NCBI GenBank assembly: GCA_030295235.1
Contig: AP026143.1
Location: 434,001 to 498,000, forward strand
Length of the DNA: 64,000 nucleotides
Origin: Fistulifera solaris
Taxonomy: Eukaryota > Bacillariophyta > Bacillariophyceae > Naviculales > Stauroneidaceae
Direction of reading: 5' to 3'
Positions 21,173 to 31,470 of the stretch are shown here, one piece after another. Each line of letters opens with the position of its first letter. The first letter of the stretch is position 1. The notes beneath the pieces are model-generated. The model saw only the letters and a program-made list of their open reading frames with translations, had not been told where the DNA came from and searched no databases. The position numbers and the translations under genes are program-made.

Positions 21173-22654
21173 TTAGTCACGAGAAAGAACTTGATTTCGC
21201 TCCGATGATTCCACGTTATCGGGCCTATTTATTATATACTGAGCAACAAATTCACACAATAGATCAGCATGTTCTGAAAGCAGCAATGAAGAGCACTGAA
21301 ATTCATTCAGAGCACGTCCCATCAGAGCAGCCGCCACGAGTAAAAGCCGTTCAGATGGTGGCTTTACCGCCAAATCTGTACAGCACCGAACAAAGCGATT
21401 CAGCGAGTACAGCTCATCAACCAAATTTCCATCCGAATAAATAGACCCATCTTCATCGGTCACAAATATGCTGCGGTTGTGAGATAAAAGTTGCCTAAGA
21501 TCGGAAAAGTCGGGACCGAAAGCGGCTCGGTGGACGGACAGTTTTAAGCTGCGAAGTTTGATGTGATCTTTTAGACCTTGGAAAAGTGCGCCGACGTGAG
21601 AATCCCACTTCAGGTCTCCCTCATTTGTACTCAAATCAAGAACCTGTAAGTTAATGTTCCCAATCACGGCCTGGACTAGTGCTTGTACCACACACTCGGG
21701 AATGTAGCCATAGTCATCGTAAAAACAGAAACTAATTTTCAGCTCTTCGAAATGTCCCATTTCCGTGATGCGCCGAAAAAGAGTCACCACAGATTGAGTC
21801 GGAAAACCTTCAGCTTCATGCTCTATACTGAGAGCAAGTTGGTTGGGAACAATTTGTAGGGATTTCAGATCGGCCTTTGACAGAGATGCCGAGGATATAT
21901 CATAATCGAGATATTTTGCCTTTGTAGAGAACGGAAGTAGACCTTCATCCTCCAAGCAATGTATACACAAACGCTCTATCATTTCTAATTGCAAAAGGCG
22001 TTGCAGATTGTCATGATTCAAGCCAGTAATGTTGATAAATCTCAAGGTACCAAACGACTGGGTTCGCTTCTCAAGATAATCAACAAACGCCGTGCCCTCG
22101 TCCTCCAACTCACAGTTGCTGAATGTCAAATGGACGGGATGCGGTCTTGTTGCCAGGGTGATTGACTGCTGCGCACTCAGCTGTAGGTTCTGGAATCGCA
22201 CATGCTGTGCCGCCTCGAATATCCGTGACAAGCACTCCGATGGAGCAGCGCGAAAATCAAGGCAGCGATTCGAAGCATCGACAGCAAGAAGTGCGCTCTC
22301 CTTTGAAGGCTTCATCAAATTTAAAAAGAAGGCAGCCGTTTGTGAAATTGTCTCGTGCGTTCGACCGGTGATTCGCAAGATAGCTCCTTTCTCGCGCAAT
22401 TTCAAGGTCAAAAATTCTTGCTCGGGAAGGTCGTTGCTTCCGTAAGGCGTGACATAGGTCAGAGTGTTATTCTCCCGCCAAATAGCCATACGGTAACTGC
22501 ACGTGAGGATCTCGTCGAGATCAAATTGCGTTTGAAGTAGTATCTGGGTGAGAGTTTCGCCTCCCTGACGCCATCGAGCCACTTGCTCGGGCTTACAATG
22601 ATGCTCTGGAATCACTTCGAAGAGAGCGGTCCTATCCTCGTTGTGCCCCGGCAT
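21173..22654 (-). CDS. LRR-like tandem family protein, copy F
   Basis: An intact 493-residue member starting MPGHNEDRTALFEVIP. Landmarks are HHCKPEQVARWRQGGE, MAIWRENNTLTYVTP, ITGRTHETISQTAAFF, CLDFRAAPSECLSRIFEAA, CELEDEGTAFVDYLEKR, NLQRLLQLEMIERL, FRRITEMGHFEELKI, NLQVLDLSTNEGDLKW, RSIFVTDEDGSIYSDG and LYSLNRFVRCCTDLAV. The end (SSERNQVLSRD) lacks the KRRR tail, as in A and H. It shares the substituted LRR start CELED with copy H. Confidence 0.8.
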   Translation of the reverse strand: MPGHNEDRTALFEVIPEHHCKPEQVARWRQGGETLTQILLQTQFDLDEILTCSYRMAIWRENNTLTYVTPYGSNDLPEQEFLTLKLREKGAILRITGRTHETISQTAAFFLNLMKPSKESALLAVDASNRCLDFRAAPSECLSRIFEAAQHVRFQNLQLSAQQSITLATRPHPVHLTFSNCELEDEGTAFVDYLEKRTQSFGTLRFINITGLNHDNLQRLLQLEMIERLCIHCLEDEGLLPFSTKAKYLDYDISSASLSKADLKSLQIVPNQLALSIEHEAEGFPTQSVVTLFRRITEMGHFEELKISFCFYDDYGYIPECVVQALVQAVIGNINLQVLDLSTNEGDLKWDSHVGALFQGLKDHIKLRSLKLSVHRAAFGPDFSDLRQLLSHNRSIFVTDEDGSIYSDGNLVDELYSLNRFVRCCTDLAVKPPSERLLLVAAALMGRALNEFQCSSLLLSEHADLLCEFVAQYIINRPDNVESSERNQVLSRD

Positions 22655-23266
22655 TGTTTGACGAACGGGAGAGATTCGAGTAGTTTGTTGGCCTCAATCG
22701 TGTGTAACCCAGCATCATATAGTTATAATCTCATATTATTATTGTTATTGTTATGTCGATAAATGGCGAAGCCGCTCGCGCGTGTCGCATCTCGTGTCTC
22801 GCGTTTTTCGCGCTGCTGCTGGTGCTGCTGGTGCTGTGACTCAATACAACTGCAGTCCCGCCTGCGTCCTAATAAAATGCAAAAAACTGTATATCATACG
22901 TGATCAAAACTATATTACTGCCGTTTTAAATAAAGTTCTCCGTCACCTAGGCTTTTATGATACTCAACGAAGATGGGGCTGAATTCTCCTAAAAACACGA
23001 TGATTACGCGGGCTGTGACGCTTGCTGATGCATGTTTCGTTTTTACGAAAAGCTAATGACACGAAGTATAGCGAAAAATGAGATGTCGTTTCAATATTGT
23101 GATTACGACCATGCTTTTGTGATCAAAGTATTTGGGCAGCTGTGATGTACAAATCATATATCACCATAACATTTGTAATAAAAGTAACCGACATCGCAAG
23201 AGCTGTTCCAGTAGAATCGAAAAAACAGATAATCAAATCTATGATCCGTATCCTTGAGTCGCCTGC
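22655..23266. other. Spacer between copies F and G
   Basis: 612 nt. It contains a GCTGCTGCTGGTGCTGCTGGTGCTG-like trinucleotide tract around 22812-22838 and A/T-rich sequence. No gene or RNA was recognised. Confidence 0.4.
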
Positions 23267-24715
23267 CTAGAGCCTTCTTCTCCGTTTTGAACAAATATTA
23301 TGATCGTATCGTGAAGAAGTCTCCTCATCAACGTGGTCATCATCAAAATGTAACTGAACGAAACCATGCAGCACATCAGAATGATTTGATAACAAAAGCG
23401 CTGTGTGCCGAAAGTCGCTCGACGCGCGTTTCACTAAAGCGGTCGCAACAAGCGATAGTCGATCGGACTCAGGTGGTGGGTTCGATGAAAGGTTCGCCGA
23501 TCCTCGATAGAACTCGTTGAACGAATAGAGCTCATCGATGGAAGAGCCATCGGAGAAAACTTTTCCTGACGAATCGATCACTTTGATGTTTCTGTTGTGC
23601 GATAGCAGTTGTCGAACTTCATAATAGAAGGAATCTCTGTTGAGGTTGTGGGCAGAAACTTTAAGAGTAGAAAGGCCGCTGTGTTCTCTCAAACTGTACA
23701 AAAGTGTTGACAGATGTGGACCCCATTCGAGATCTCCATCATATGTAAACAAGTCAAGAATCTTCAAACCACGGTTTGCAATCACAGCACTAATAATCCC
23801 CTGTACAACACAATCAGGTATAGCCATGTATTTTTCATAAAAATTGAATCGCAATTGTAGCTCAACAAATTGTCCCCAGTCAGCAATACGCCTCAGCAAA
23901 GAAAGCACAGGCTTTGACGGAAATCGTTGACCATCATATTCACTGACAACTATGCAAAGCTTCTTGGTCAGAATGTCCACAGAGCCCAAATCGCCAGCTT
24001 CCAAAGCCGATACAGGGATGTCATACTCGAGAAAACCTGCTTTCGCAGAAAAAGGCAGAAAAGCAAGATCACCCGGCCAGCATTCAGTAAACAGTGTCTC
24101 GAGCATGTCGACTTGCGCGAGACGCATCAGATTGTCATCGTCAAAGGGTACATTTACGTTTAAGGAAAGTGAGCCAAAGGATGACTTGCGCTTCTCAAGA
24201 GCACTGACATACGCAGTGCCACCATCTTCAAATTCGCAACTCGAAAACACCACCCCAATCGGGAGAGATCCGGATGCAAGAAAATCTGATTGTTGAGCAG
24301 TCAGAGTTAAGTTGTAAAATTCCACATCTGGGGTAGCATAAGCATCTATGCTAACGTCGGAATCGTCGACATGAGCAGCGGTTTCGTGCAGGCTTATGAA
24401 AAAGATAGCCGTGTCGACGATTGCATGATCAGATGTACCGGTGATTACCACGGAAAAAGAGTATCCACAGACACTCAAGATTACAAAACCTCGACCCACC
24501 CTACCACCGTGTGGAACGACATACACCAAGGTGCCGTTATCCATCCAAATAGCCATTTCATGCTTATAACGATCAAATTCTATGAGACTGGTTGGATTGC
24601 GAAGTAATTGATACGTCGGGGCATTGACGTGGCCAAAATGAGCCAGTTGCTCATGGTCGCAAAGGTCGGACGGAATAACTCCAAGCAAGATGCTTGTGTC
24701 GTCGGTAATCGACAT
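23267..24715 (-). CDS. LRR-like tandem family protein, copy G
   Basis: An intact 482-residue member starting MSITDDTSILLGVIP. It is the most divergent of the intact copies in the N-terminal module (SDLCDHEQLAHFGHVN, YQLLRNPTSLIEFDRYK, MAIWMDNGTLVYVVP) and has a shorter middle segment. Shared landmarks are CEFEDGGTAYVSALEKRKSS, LRRIADWGQFVELQL, LKILDLFTYDGDLEW, RNIKVIDSSGKVFSDG and LYSFNEFYRGSANL. It ends NICSKRRRRL, again a basic tail. Confidence 0.8.
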   Translation of the reverse strand: MSITDDTSILLGVIPSDLCDHEQLAHFGHVNAPTYQLLRNPTSLIEFDRYKHEMAIWMDNGTLVYVVPHGGRVGRGFVILSVCGYSFSVVITGTSDHAIVDTAIFFISLHETAAHVDDSDVSIDAYATPDVEFYNLTLTAQQSDFLASGSLPIGVVFSSCEFEDGGTAYVSALEKRKSSFGSLSLNVNVPFDDDNLMRLAQVDMLETLFTECWPGDLAFLPFSAKAGFLEYDIPVSALEAGDLGSVDILTKKLCIVVSEYDGQRFPSKPVLSLLRRIADWGQFVELQLRFNFYEKYMAIPDCVVQGIISAVIANRGLKILDLFTYDGDLEWGPHLSTLLYSLREHSGLSTLKVSAHNLNRDSFYYEVRQLLSHNRNIKVIDSSGKVFSDGSSIDELYSFNEFYRGSANLSSNPPPESDRLSLVATALVKRASSDFRHTALLLSNHSDVLHGFVQLHFDDDHVDEETSSRYDHNICSKRRRRL

Positions 24716-25225
24716 TTTTTAAAGCAAAAGAACGAGTTATGAATTACCAGCTCAACCTTAGGGATCGATTATCAAATCAATGAAAGCAATAAATATTTTG
24801 CAGCGAAAAAATCCGAGTTCAGTCAGTCCCGGAATTCAATGACTCAATATAGGATGCAAAATTCTTACTCCGTATAAAAAATTCTATCGGTATTATTGTC
24901 TTGCTAAGCCCTTAGAGCTATAAGTCATACTGTTGCTGGTTTGCATTACGTAAAAAGGGCCCAGGTTAGGGTGACATTCGATGACAACAGAAGAATACGG
25001 TTTCGCCACCCAACAAACAATTTTCTTGTTTGGCGGAGATAGAAATCAATTCACGCTAAAGCGACACATTGGCCCTTTATGAGAAGTTAAGAAGTAAATG
25101 AAAAAATCATAGACTCTAGCGTTCCTGTTTCTAAAGCAAAAGATCCAAGAAAATGTGGTTGTGTTCTATTATGTAGAATGGGGCTTACGCTTCTATCTAT
25201 GCTGAAACTCCAGCATTGCGGAACC
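24716..25225. other. Spacer between copies G and H
   Basis: About 510 nt holding the G promoter and the end of H. The 3' part of the open frame of H (25087-25225) is read only because of a frame shift in H. Nothing else is seen. Confidence 0.4.
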
Positions 25226-26672
25226 TCAAGCAAATCGAATAAAATCATACAAGATATCAGCATGGTCCGACAGCAAAGAGCATTCCGCTGGAAATCGTGT
25301 AAGGCGCTTTGTACCAGAGCAGTCACCATCAGTGAAGGTCGCTCCGATGGTGGATCTAGTTTCGCCAACAAAGCTTTCGAACCAACATAGAAGCGGTTCA
25401 GCGAGTACTGCGCATCAACGAGAGCACCATCCGAATAGATTGTACCTTCTGCATCAGTCACAACAATGTTGCGGTTGTGGGAAATGAATTGAAGAAGATC
25501 AGAAAACTCGGGACCGAACGCGGAAGGGTAAACGGAGAATTGTAAGGTCTGAAGGCTCTCATTGTCCTTTAAAGCCTCGAAAAGTGCACCAAGATGCGGG
25601 CACCATGTATCATCTCCATAATCGCTCGACAAATCGAGGACCTTTAGGTTGCGGTTCGCAAGGGTGGCTGCAATAACCCCTTGCACCATATTATCAAGTA
25701 ATGAGTCGTCGAAGTAGCAAAGTCGAAGTCCAAGTTTTACAAAATGGCCCAGTTCAGCAATTCGATGAAAAAGGGAAAGCACAGGTTCAGCTCGAATGGG
25801 TCCGCTATCATGCTCAATGGTGATAGTGAGATTGTTGTGCGCGACCATCAAAGCACTCCAATCAACGCCGAGCAGTCTTGAAGATGACATCGTATACTCG
25901 AGAGACATTGCTTTTGATAAGAAGGGCAGTAGAACAAGCTCGTCAAATAAGTCGTCAGTGGGTAATCCCAAATGCTCCATCGTGTCTATTTGCAAGAGGC
26001 GCCGGAAGTTGCTTTCGTTCAACGGAATATTTCCTTCGAACGTCAATGACCCGAATGTTGATTTGCGCTGGACAAGTGCATCAACAAACACATCACCGCC
26101 ATCTTCGAGTTCACACTCGCTTATAATCAATCTCGCTGGATGACTTCTGGAGGCTAATACACTCGATTGCTGTACGCTCAACCTTAGGCCCTTCAAATGC
26201 ACCCAACGCGACGGTTGTACCTCAAACATACGCTGTAAGCAGTGTGTCCCGGCTGCACGAAATCAAAGCCTGCATTGTGAGGACCGATAAAAACGGATGG
26301 ATTTTTATCTGTTGGCTGCTCAATGCTGAGAAAGAATGCTACCGTTTGCGCGACTGCATCATTCGAAGTACCCGTGATTCTCAGTACAGGACCGTCTTCG
26401 CGGAACTTCAGTGTAGTATCAAACCCAGATGGAGCATCGTGTTGAGTAAGATCACAATGTGGCGTTACATAGGTCAAGGTACCATTGTCCTGCCAGATCG
26501 CCATGCAGAACTTGTGCTGATTAAGCTCTTCCAGACTGATCGGGTTTCGCAACAACCTGTAAGTAAATGCTTCTCCCGCGCGGTCCCAGCGAGCGACTTG
26601 CTCAGGTCTACAAAGGTGGGGAGGAATCACTGCCAATAAACAACCAAGAGTGCTCTCGTTCTCGTTTGACAT
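25226..26672 (-). CDS. LRR-like tandem family protein, copy H, two homopolymer breaks
   Basis: The distal family member starts MSNENESTLGCLLAVIP and shows HLCRPEQVARWDRAGE, YRLLRNPISLEELNQHK and MAIWQDNGTLTYVTP. One base is missing in the AAA (plus strand) at 26260-26262, in the middle of the DFRAAG motif, and one in the AAA at 25275-25277, in the FQRNALLLSDH motif. With both restored it has 482 residues and stops at 25226. As given, the second frame runs on to 25087 with a tail unlike the family. LRR landmarks are CELEDGGDVFVDALVQRKS, LKVLDLSSDYGDDTW and RNIVVTDAEGTIYSDG. The restored end is FIRFA, with no basic tail. The right palindrome array begins about 350 nt upstream of its start. Confidence 0.7.
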
Positions 26673-27024
26673 GTTTTCGTGTAGTATAATGGGAACAGTT
26701 TATTGATGCGACGCAGCAAAAACAAATAATGCACGCGTGGAATAAACGTGACAACGTGTGACCCCGAACACCCAGAATTCCAGAATTTCCGTCTACCTCA
26801 AATACGTACCATTGTTTCAGCTATAGCCAAAAGTGTACTAATTAACTTATCCATGACTACTCGTCTGCTCGAGCGGTAATGCCGCCTACCTTGTACGATT
26901 CATTCGTTCGTTCTCGTGTTATTAACTTGATTGAGCTCCATTTGTCGTTATTCGAAGAAAATAGGCTTGAGAAGCGTTTGTTTTTCACTTCATTCTTTTT
27001 TACGCCGAAGAGCCTCGCGTTTGG
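26673..27024. other. Divergent intergenic region before the right palindrome array
   Basis: 350 nt containing the copy H promoter. An isolated palindrome-like piece (CCAGAATTCCAGAATTTC) at about 26771-26788 resembles the arrays. No gene is seen. Confidence 0.5.
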
Positions 27025-27437
27025 GGTCATACAGAGATTCTGTGCTAATTCCAGAAATTCTGGAATCGGTGTATTGTGTCAAACAGAGATTCTGTGGTCG
27101 TTCCATAAATTCTGGAATCTTCGTTTGGGGTCATACAGAGATTCTGAGGTCGTTCCAAAAATGTTGGAATCATCGGTGTTTTGGGCCAAACAGAGATTCT
27201 TAGGTCGTTCCAGAAATCTTGGAATCGGTGTTTTGGGTCAGACAGAGATTCTGTTGGATTTCCATAAAAAATTCTGGAATTGGTGTTTTGGGTCAAACAG
27301 AGATTCTGTGGTATTACCAGAAATTCTGGAAACAGTGTTTTTTATTAAACAGAGATTTTGTGGTCGTTCCAGAAATTCTGGAATCAGTGTTTTGCATCAT
27401 ACAGAGATTCTGTGGACGTTCCAGAAATTCTTGAGTC
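27025..27437. repeat. Array of about eight 50-60-nt units with two palindromes each
   Basis: Each unit has ATACAGAGATTCTG or AAACAGAGATTCTG followed after about 8 nt by TTCCAGAAATTCTGGAA and a spacer like TCGGTGTTTTGGGTCA. Start points of the CAGAGATTCTG core recur about every 50-60 nt. The two palindromes and the GTGTTTT spacer match elements of the array at 8968-9706, so the two arrays are related although 18 kb apart. It lies between copy H (minus) and the SAYSvFN gene (plus), in their divergent promoter region. Confidence 0.85.
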
Positions 27438-27567
27438 GGCTTTTTGTCTGTAAGACTTCCGCATTATTTTTGCTCGCGAAGCATCGCGAAGTAATTATAC
27501 TTTGTATTTGGGTCTTACTTGCGTCTTTTGCTGCATTATCATCGATAAGATCAAATAGGTCGAGAAC

Positions 27568-28348
27568 ATGCCTGTTTGGAAGCGCTCTCGATCGTTGTGG
27601 GAAAAGGCTCGTCAAGAAAAGAGTCTTCGCGATTACGCGGCCGCCATTCTTTACGAGTTGCAGCCAGTGCGGTCTACGATACTTCAACGTCAGACTCTGG
27701 ATTTTCGACACAAAGTGCTCCCTCAATTGCCTTCTCAATCACGAAAATTAGCAATTTTGCTGATGAACTTGACAAAATGGATCATGGCTTTTTTGTTTCG
27801 GAAACAAGATACACGTATTCGGCATGTTATTATATTACGCCATGGTGCGATTGATTCATGAGCGGTTACAAGCGGGGCCGGCGGTTCTCATTGTGACAGC
27901 GCTAATTTGGATATTTACGGCAGGACTGAGTGATGCGCCACGAGAAGGATTGTCGGCGTACGCTGCTTTCAACCGGGGTTTTGAGCGTCTCATGGGAGAT
28001 ATCGATGCGGAGCAGTTGTTGGCGCAGCATGTTGGTGGAGGAGGATTCATGCTACTCAATAATCAGAACGGAAACAACAACCATCGAAACGAAAATCGAG
28101 AGCCACGTCGACAGCGTGCAGTAGAGCGACCGCCCGCCGAGGTACCACAGGACGACGGAGACGCTGCAGACGAACCCGAAAATGCCATGCGACGAAGAGG
28201 GAAGAAAGGACGCAAGCAACGGCGGACGGTTGAGCAACGTCGTGAACTACAGCTACAAAGGCAAGCAGCTCGTGAAATGGGTTTTGGAAATGGAGATGAT
28301 CAAGAAGCTAGATTGCGGCTGTTAGAAGATCAAGTGGCTGAAGAATAA
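27568..28348 (+). CDS. SAYSvFN-domain membrane protein (SAYSD1-like), one frame break
   Basis: SAYSvFN-domain proteins are small ER-membrane proteins; the animal member SAYSD1 works in quality control at stalled, UFMylated ribosomes on the translocon. The second reading frame (ATG 27824) has a hydrophobic segment (GPAVLIVTALIWIFTAGL) followed directly by the signature region EGLSAYAAFNRGFERLMGD and then DAEQLLAQHVGGGGF. The tail has an NG-rich linker, basic KKGRKQRRT and a charged helix. An upstream frame (ATG 27568) contributes a basic N-terminal helix (WEKARQEKSLRDYAAAIL). The two frames join if one T is removed from the T6 run near 27789-27794, giving 259 residues. If the upstream frame is not used, the CDS is 27824-28348 (174 residues). 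The domain call is good, the N-terminus is uncertain. Confidence 0.65.
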
Positions 28349-28388
28349 CAGGGAGTCTTGTAGCGAGTACGGAGTGTTGGAAGGCTTT

Positions 28389-29319
28389 TTACCCTATAGT
28401 CAAAGGTATATCCAGATAAAGTCGGACAAAGTCCAACCCGCAGAGAATGATCATCGAATACCCAAAGCTCTCGACTATCGTCTCCCACAAAGTGCGAGGC
28501 TTTCCACTATCCACTTGATCATCAAAGGCAAAGAATGCGGGGAAGCTCACCAAAAAGTATATGGCGTAGAAAGCAGAACCCACCGTGTAAGCCATATACC
28601 GGTCTAACGAAAATAGAAAAGAAGTGAGCGTTTACCATATATCAAGAGCCGACATCGATAGCTTGCATACCTTCAAAGTCCCAGTACGGATAAGAGGAAA
28701 TCGTCAAAGTCTCCATGAATGCTGTAAAATAGCTAAACGCAATGACAACGGATGCAAAGAGGACTTGGCGCCAGAATCCTGGTTGATAGTTCTTTACGAC
28801 GTAGCGCAACAGCACGTTCGAAAAGTAATGATATGACGAAAAGTAGAAATGCGTTGCCCCAAACATGGCGATCGGAACATTGTTGAGTCGGTGCGCCGGC
28901 ATCGTGTATTTTGCTTTTAGCACCGAATAGAAATAATGCGTGTACCAGTAGTTTCCGATAAATGAGTAAATAGCAATCCATAAATTTGCTTTGAAACTGT
29001 AGCGTTGCCATAGAGGTCTGGTTTTATCGGGCCCCGCCGGCCATACCATCGGTTGTAATAGGAGAGGCGATGCTAAGCCGAAACACAGTTGACTGTAATG
29101 AAGGGCGGTAAATTGTTCATAAATTTGTGTTACCACGACGATTCCGAAAATTCCCATCCAAACAGGAGAATAATATGCTACAAATTGCTCATAGGCTTGT
29201 TTGGAGGGAGAAAGGACGTAATGGGTGTTGTCTCCGGGCGTCGCGAGTTGCGCCAATCCGACAATGCCGGCGAGCATAGTGCCTAAAATCATTGTCATGG
29301 TGATTGCTACGTCCGGCAT
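28389..29319 (-). CDS. CPI1: Cycloeucalenol cycloisomerase, 2 exons
   Basis: This ER-membrane enzyme opens the 9-beta,19-cyclopropane ring of cycloeucalenol to give obtusifoliol, in the sterol route that starts from cycloartenol. Exons are 29319-28671 and 28603-28389; the 67-nt intron has a GTATGC donor and TTAG acceptor, and splicing gives 287 residues. Family-specific stretches are plain: YSPVWMGIFGIVVVTQIYE, FKANLWIAIYSFIGNYWYTH, LNNVPIAMFGATHFYF, ETLTISSYPYWDFE joined across the intron to DRYMAYTVGSAFYAIYFL. Six or more TM segments are visible. It has the length of plant CPI1 (about 280). It shares a divergent promoter region, carrying a 143-bp tandem duplication, with the plus-strand gene at 29918. 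Confidence 0.95.
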
Positions 29320-29445
29320 GATGGTTTAATGTTTTTTAAAAAGCGTACGTTGATTCAGTATATAATCGGGTTGTAAAATGATAAAGAGGTTGATGATTGT
29401 GCTCGTCGTCGGTGGGCAAAATGACGCAAAAAATGAACCGGCGGC

Positions 29446-29731
29446 AAAGCAAGGAAATCCTTGGGGCAACGCGTAAACCAACACATTGAGACTATAGTGA
29501 ATCCATTGGAGCGGTAAAAATTCCGTTGTGTTATGATTTATCCGTTGAAACAAATACACCGGATATAGGTTATTTTTTATTTTGTTAAAAAGCAAGGAAA
29601 TCCTCGGGGCAAAGCGTAAAACAACACATTGAGATTATAGTGAATCCATTGGAGCGGTAAAACTTCCGTTGTGTAATGATTTATCCGTTGATAAAGATTC
29701 AACGGATATAGGTTATTATTTATTTAGCTAA
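29446..29731. repeat. 143-bp direct tandem duplication
   Basis: Copy 1 is 29446-29588 and copy 2 is 29589-29731; both begin AAAGCAAGGAAATCC. They match through GTGAATCCATTGGAGCGGTA and GATTTATCCGTTG to a final GGATATAGGTTATT, with scattered substitutions. It occupies half of the divergent promoter region between CPI1 and the next gene. No ORF worth keeping. Confidence 0.9.
29682..29708. repeat. Perfect 10-bp inverted repeat in the second duplicate
   Basis: The arms are TATCCGTTGA (29682-29691) and TCAACGGATA (29699-29708) with a 7-nt loop. The first duplicate keeps only the outer TATCCG/CGGATA. It could be a dyad binding site for CPI1 regulation; no direct evidence. Confidence 0.6.
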
Positions 29732-29917
29732 AAAGGGAGGAGTTTTTGCGAATGGAGCACTTGCAAAATAGAAATGGCTGAAAAAATAATGGAGAGCCCT
29801 TTTGCCGCGTTTGCCGCTGTTCAATTATGATGCAGAACATCTTACTGCTCTTCATTCTTGTTCGCATTAGTGCTTTCCTACATTATTCAAATAAGTTAAA
29901 AATAAGATTATCGTATC

Positions 29918-31329
29918 ATGGGCTACCGCTTTCCGACAGAACACGGCTTGCTGGCTATGCTGATCTTTGCCGTTGCCACTATGATCTTTGCCATGTCCGC
30001 TATCTACGCATTGTTGTTGCAAATGGAATATCAGAAAAGTCTATCTTTCTTTGTCGACGAGAAACTAGATTTGGAAGAGGAAGACGACAACGCGAAAGGA
30101 GGAGAGAGTGATGCCGAGAAGCAGAAAAAGAACGAACAAGTCACGGCCCGCTATCGAGTCTCCAAATTGCGCCGCGTGATTCTGTTCGGCACCGTCTCGT
30201 TGATCACTCTTCTTACGTATTTGTTGCTCGTTCGCACGGATGCTCCTTCGTGGCTCGCGTGGATCGGTATGGGGGCGATTCTACTGGTGCTGTTGAACAC
30301 ATATCTTTTGGATGAGATTCGTCGCAAGCGATTCGATCGACTCTTTGCTATCCTGACTATGATTCTAGTCATGGCCATGGCGATGCATTGGACTGTCTAC
30401 TCACAGCAACAAGTAGCAAATGGTCAAATTCATCAAGGAACAGCGCGGATTACTGGATACGATAGGACTGCTTACGATCAAACGAAAGGAGAAGAGGGTG
30501 TTTCTCGAACGGATTTGGTCGTCGCATGGGGTGGTTCCTGGGGATGCCCGAGCTCCCCGGATATCTTTTGTGAGGCAGAACTGAAAGGTGCACTGTGCGA
30601 AACTGGCAAAAATCGATATCTGGAAGACGGTAGTGATGTGCAGGAAATGGAGAACGCCGAAGCCGCCGCAGAAGAAGTCGTCGAAGGGGACGCTGCAGCT
30701 GATGAGAATGTTGATGCAGAAGCCAATAACAACAACGTCGACGCGGAACAAAACGAAATAGGCAATAATGAAGGTGAAGGTGATGCTGCAGATAACAATA
30801 ACATGGAAGAACTAGAGCAGGAAAATGAAGAGCTTCGAGAAGAAAATGAGGGATACAAAGAAGAAGCCGAAGCTTATGAAGATTACGCGGAAGAGTTGAC
30901 CGAAGCACTCGAGGATGAATACGCTAAGGAATACACGTATTATTACGACGATGATTATTACGAGGACTCGTACTGGGACACACAGGATTGGAATAGCATC
31001 TGGGGAGACTACGCTTGCGTTGATGTCTTCACCTTCGAAAACTTTGATAATGGTGTCTACAACGCGACAACACCCCCAGGAGATGACGGCTGGCCATTTG
31101 TCAACATATACGGAAATTGCAAGACATGCGAAGCTTACATTATTGACTATTTCAGCACCGAACATTTTGAAGAGATTGAGTCGCGCAAAAGAGTGCCCGC
31201 AACTACGGACTCGCTGCAGGACTTAGCCTTGTTATCACAATCATCTTTGCGATCAAGCAGCGCATCAGTCCTGCCACGGACAATGAGATCGAGCTCCTAT
31301 CCAGGCACGGAACCACATCGTTTGCATAG
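29918..31329 (+). CDS. Unknown multi-pass membrane protein with acidic loop, frame break at 31187-31190
   Basis: Not recognised. From the ATG in a good context (ATCATGGGC) it has TM1 (LLAMLIFAVATMIFAMSAI), an acidic-basic loop, TM2 (LFGTVSLITLLTYLLLV), TM3 (WLAWIGMGAILLVLLNTYLL) and TM4 (LFAILTMILVMAMAMHW). A large non-cytosolic region follows, with cysteines, a stretch rich in E, A, N and D (about residues 240-300), a coiled coil (MEELEQENEELREENEGY) and a tyrosine-rich acidic run. As given it ends out of frame. Adding one A at the A4 run 31187-31190 opens a last TM helix (GLAAGLSLVITIIFAIKQR) and a stop at 31327-31329, 470 residues. The restored TM makes the repaired version far more likely. 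Confidence 0.65.
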
Positions 31330-31470
31330 TTGATGCTGTACCTGAGGCACAAGCCTTTTGAAAGAACATACAAACTAATTGTAGTGTTATTATATGATAC
31401 CATGACGCCTAACATTTGCGACAGTCCTTTGCTTGCTAGTAGTTTGCGGCATAAACTTTATGTACATCGA

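Noticed and set aside
27025-27437. ORFs at 26879-27751 and the shorter ones inside the right array
   Set aside because: Same repeat effect as in the left array; the peptide is repeat-encoded and lacks any domain.
29326-29595. 89-codon minus-strand ORF upstream of CPI1
   Set aside because: It covers the tandem duplication and an A/T-rich stretch; the duplicate copy does not keep the frame.
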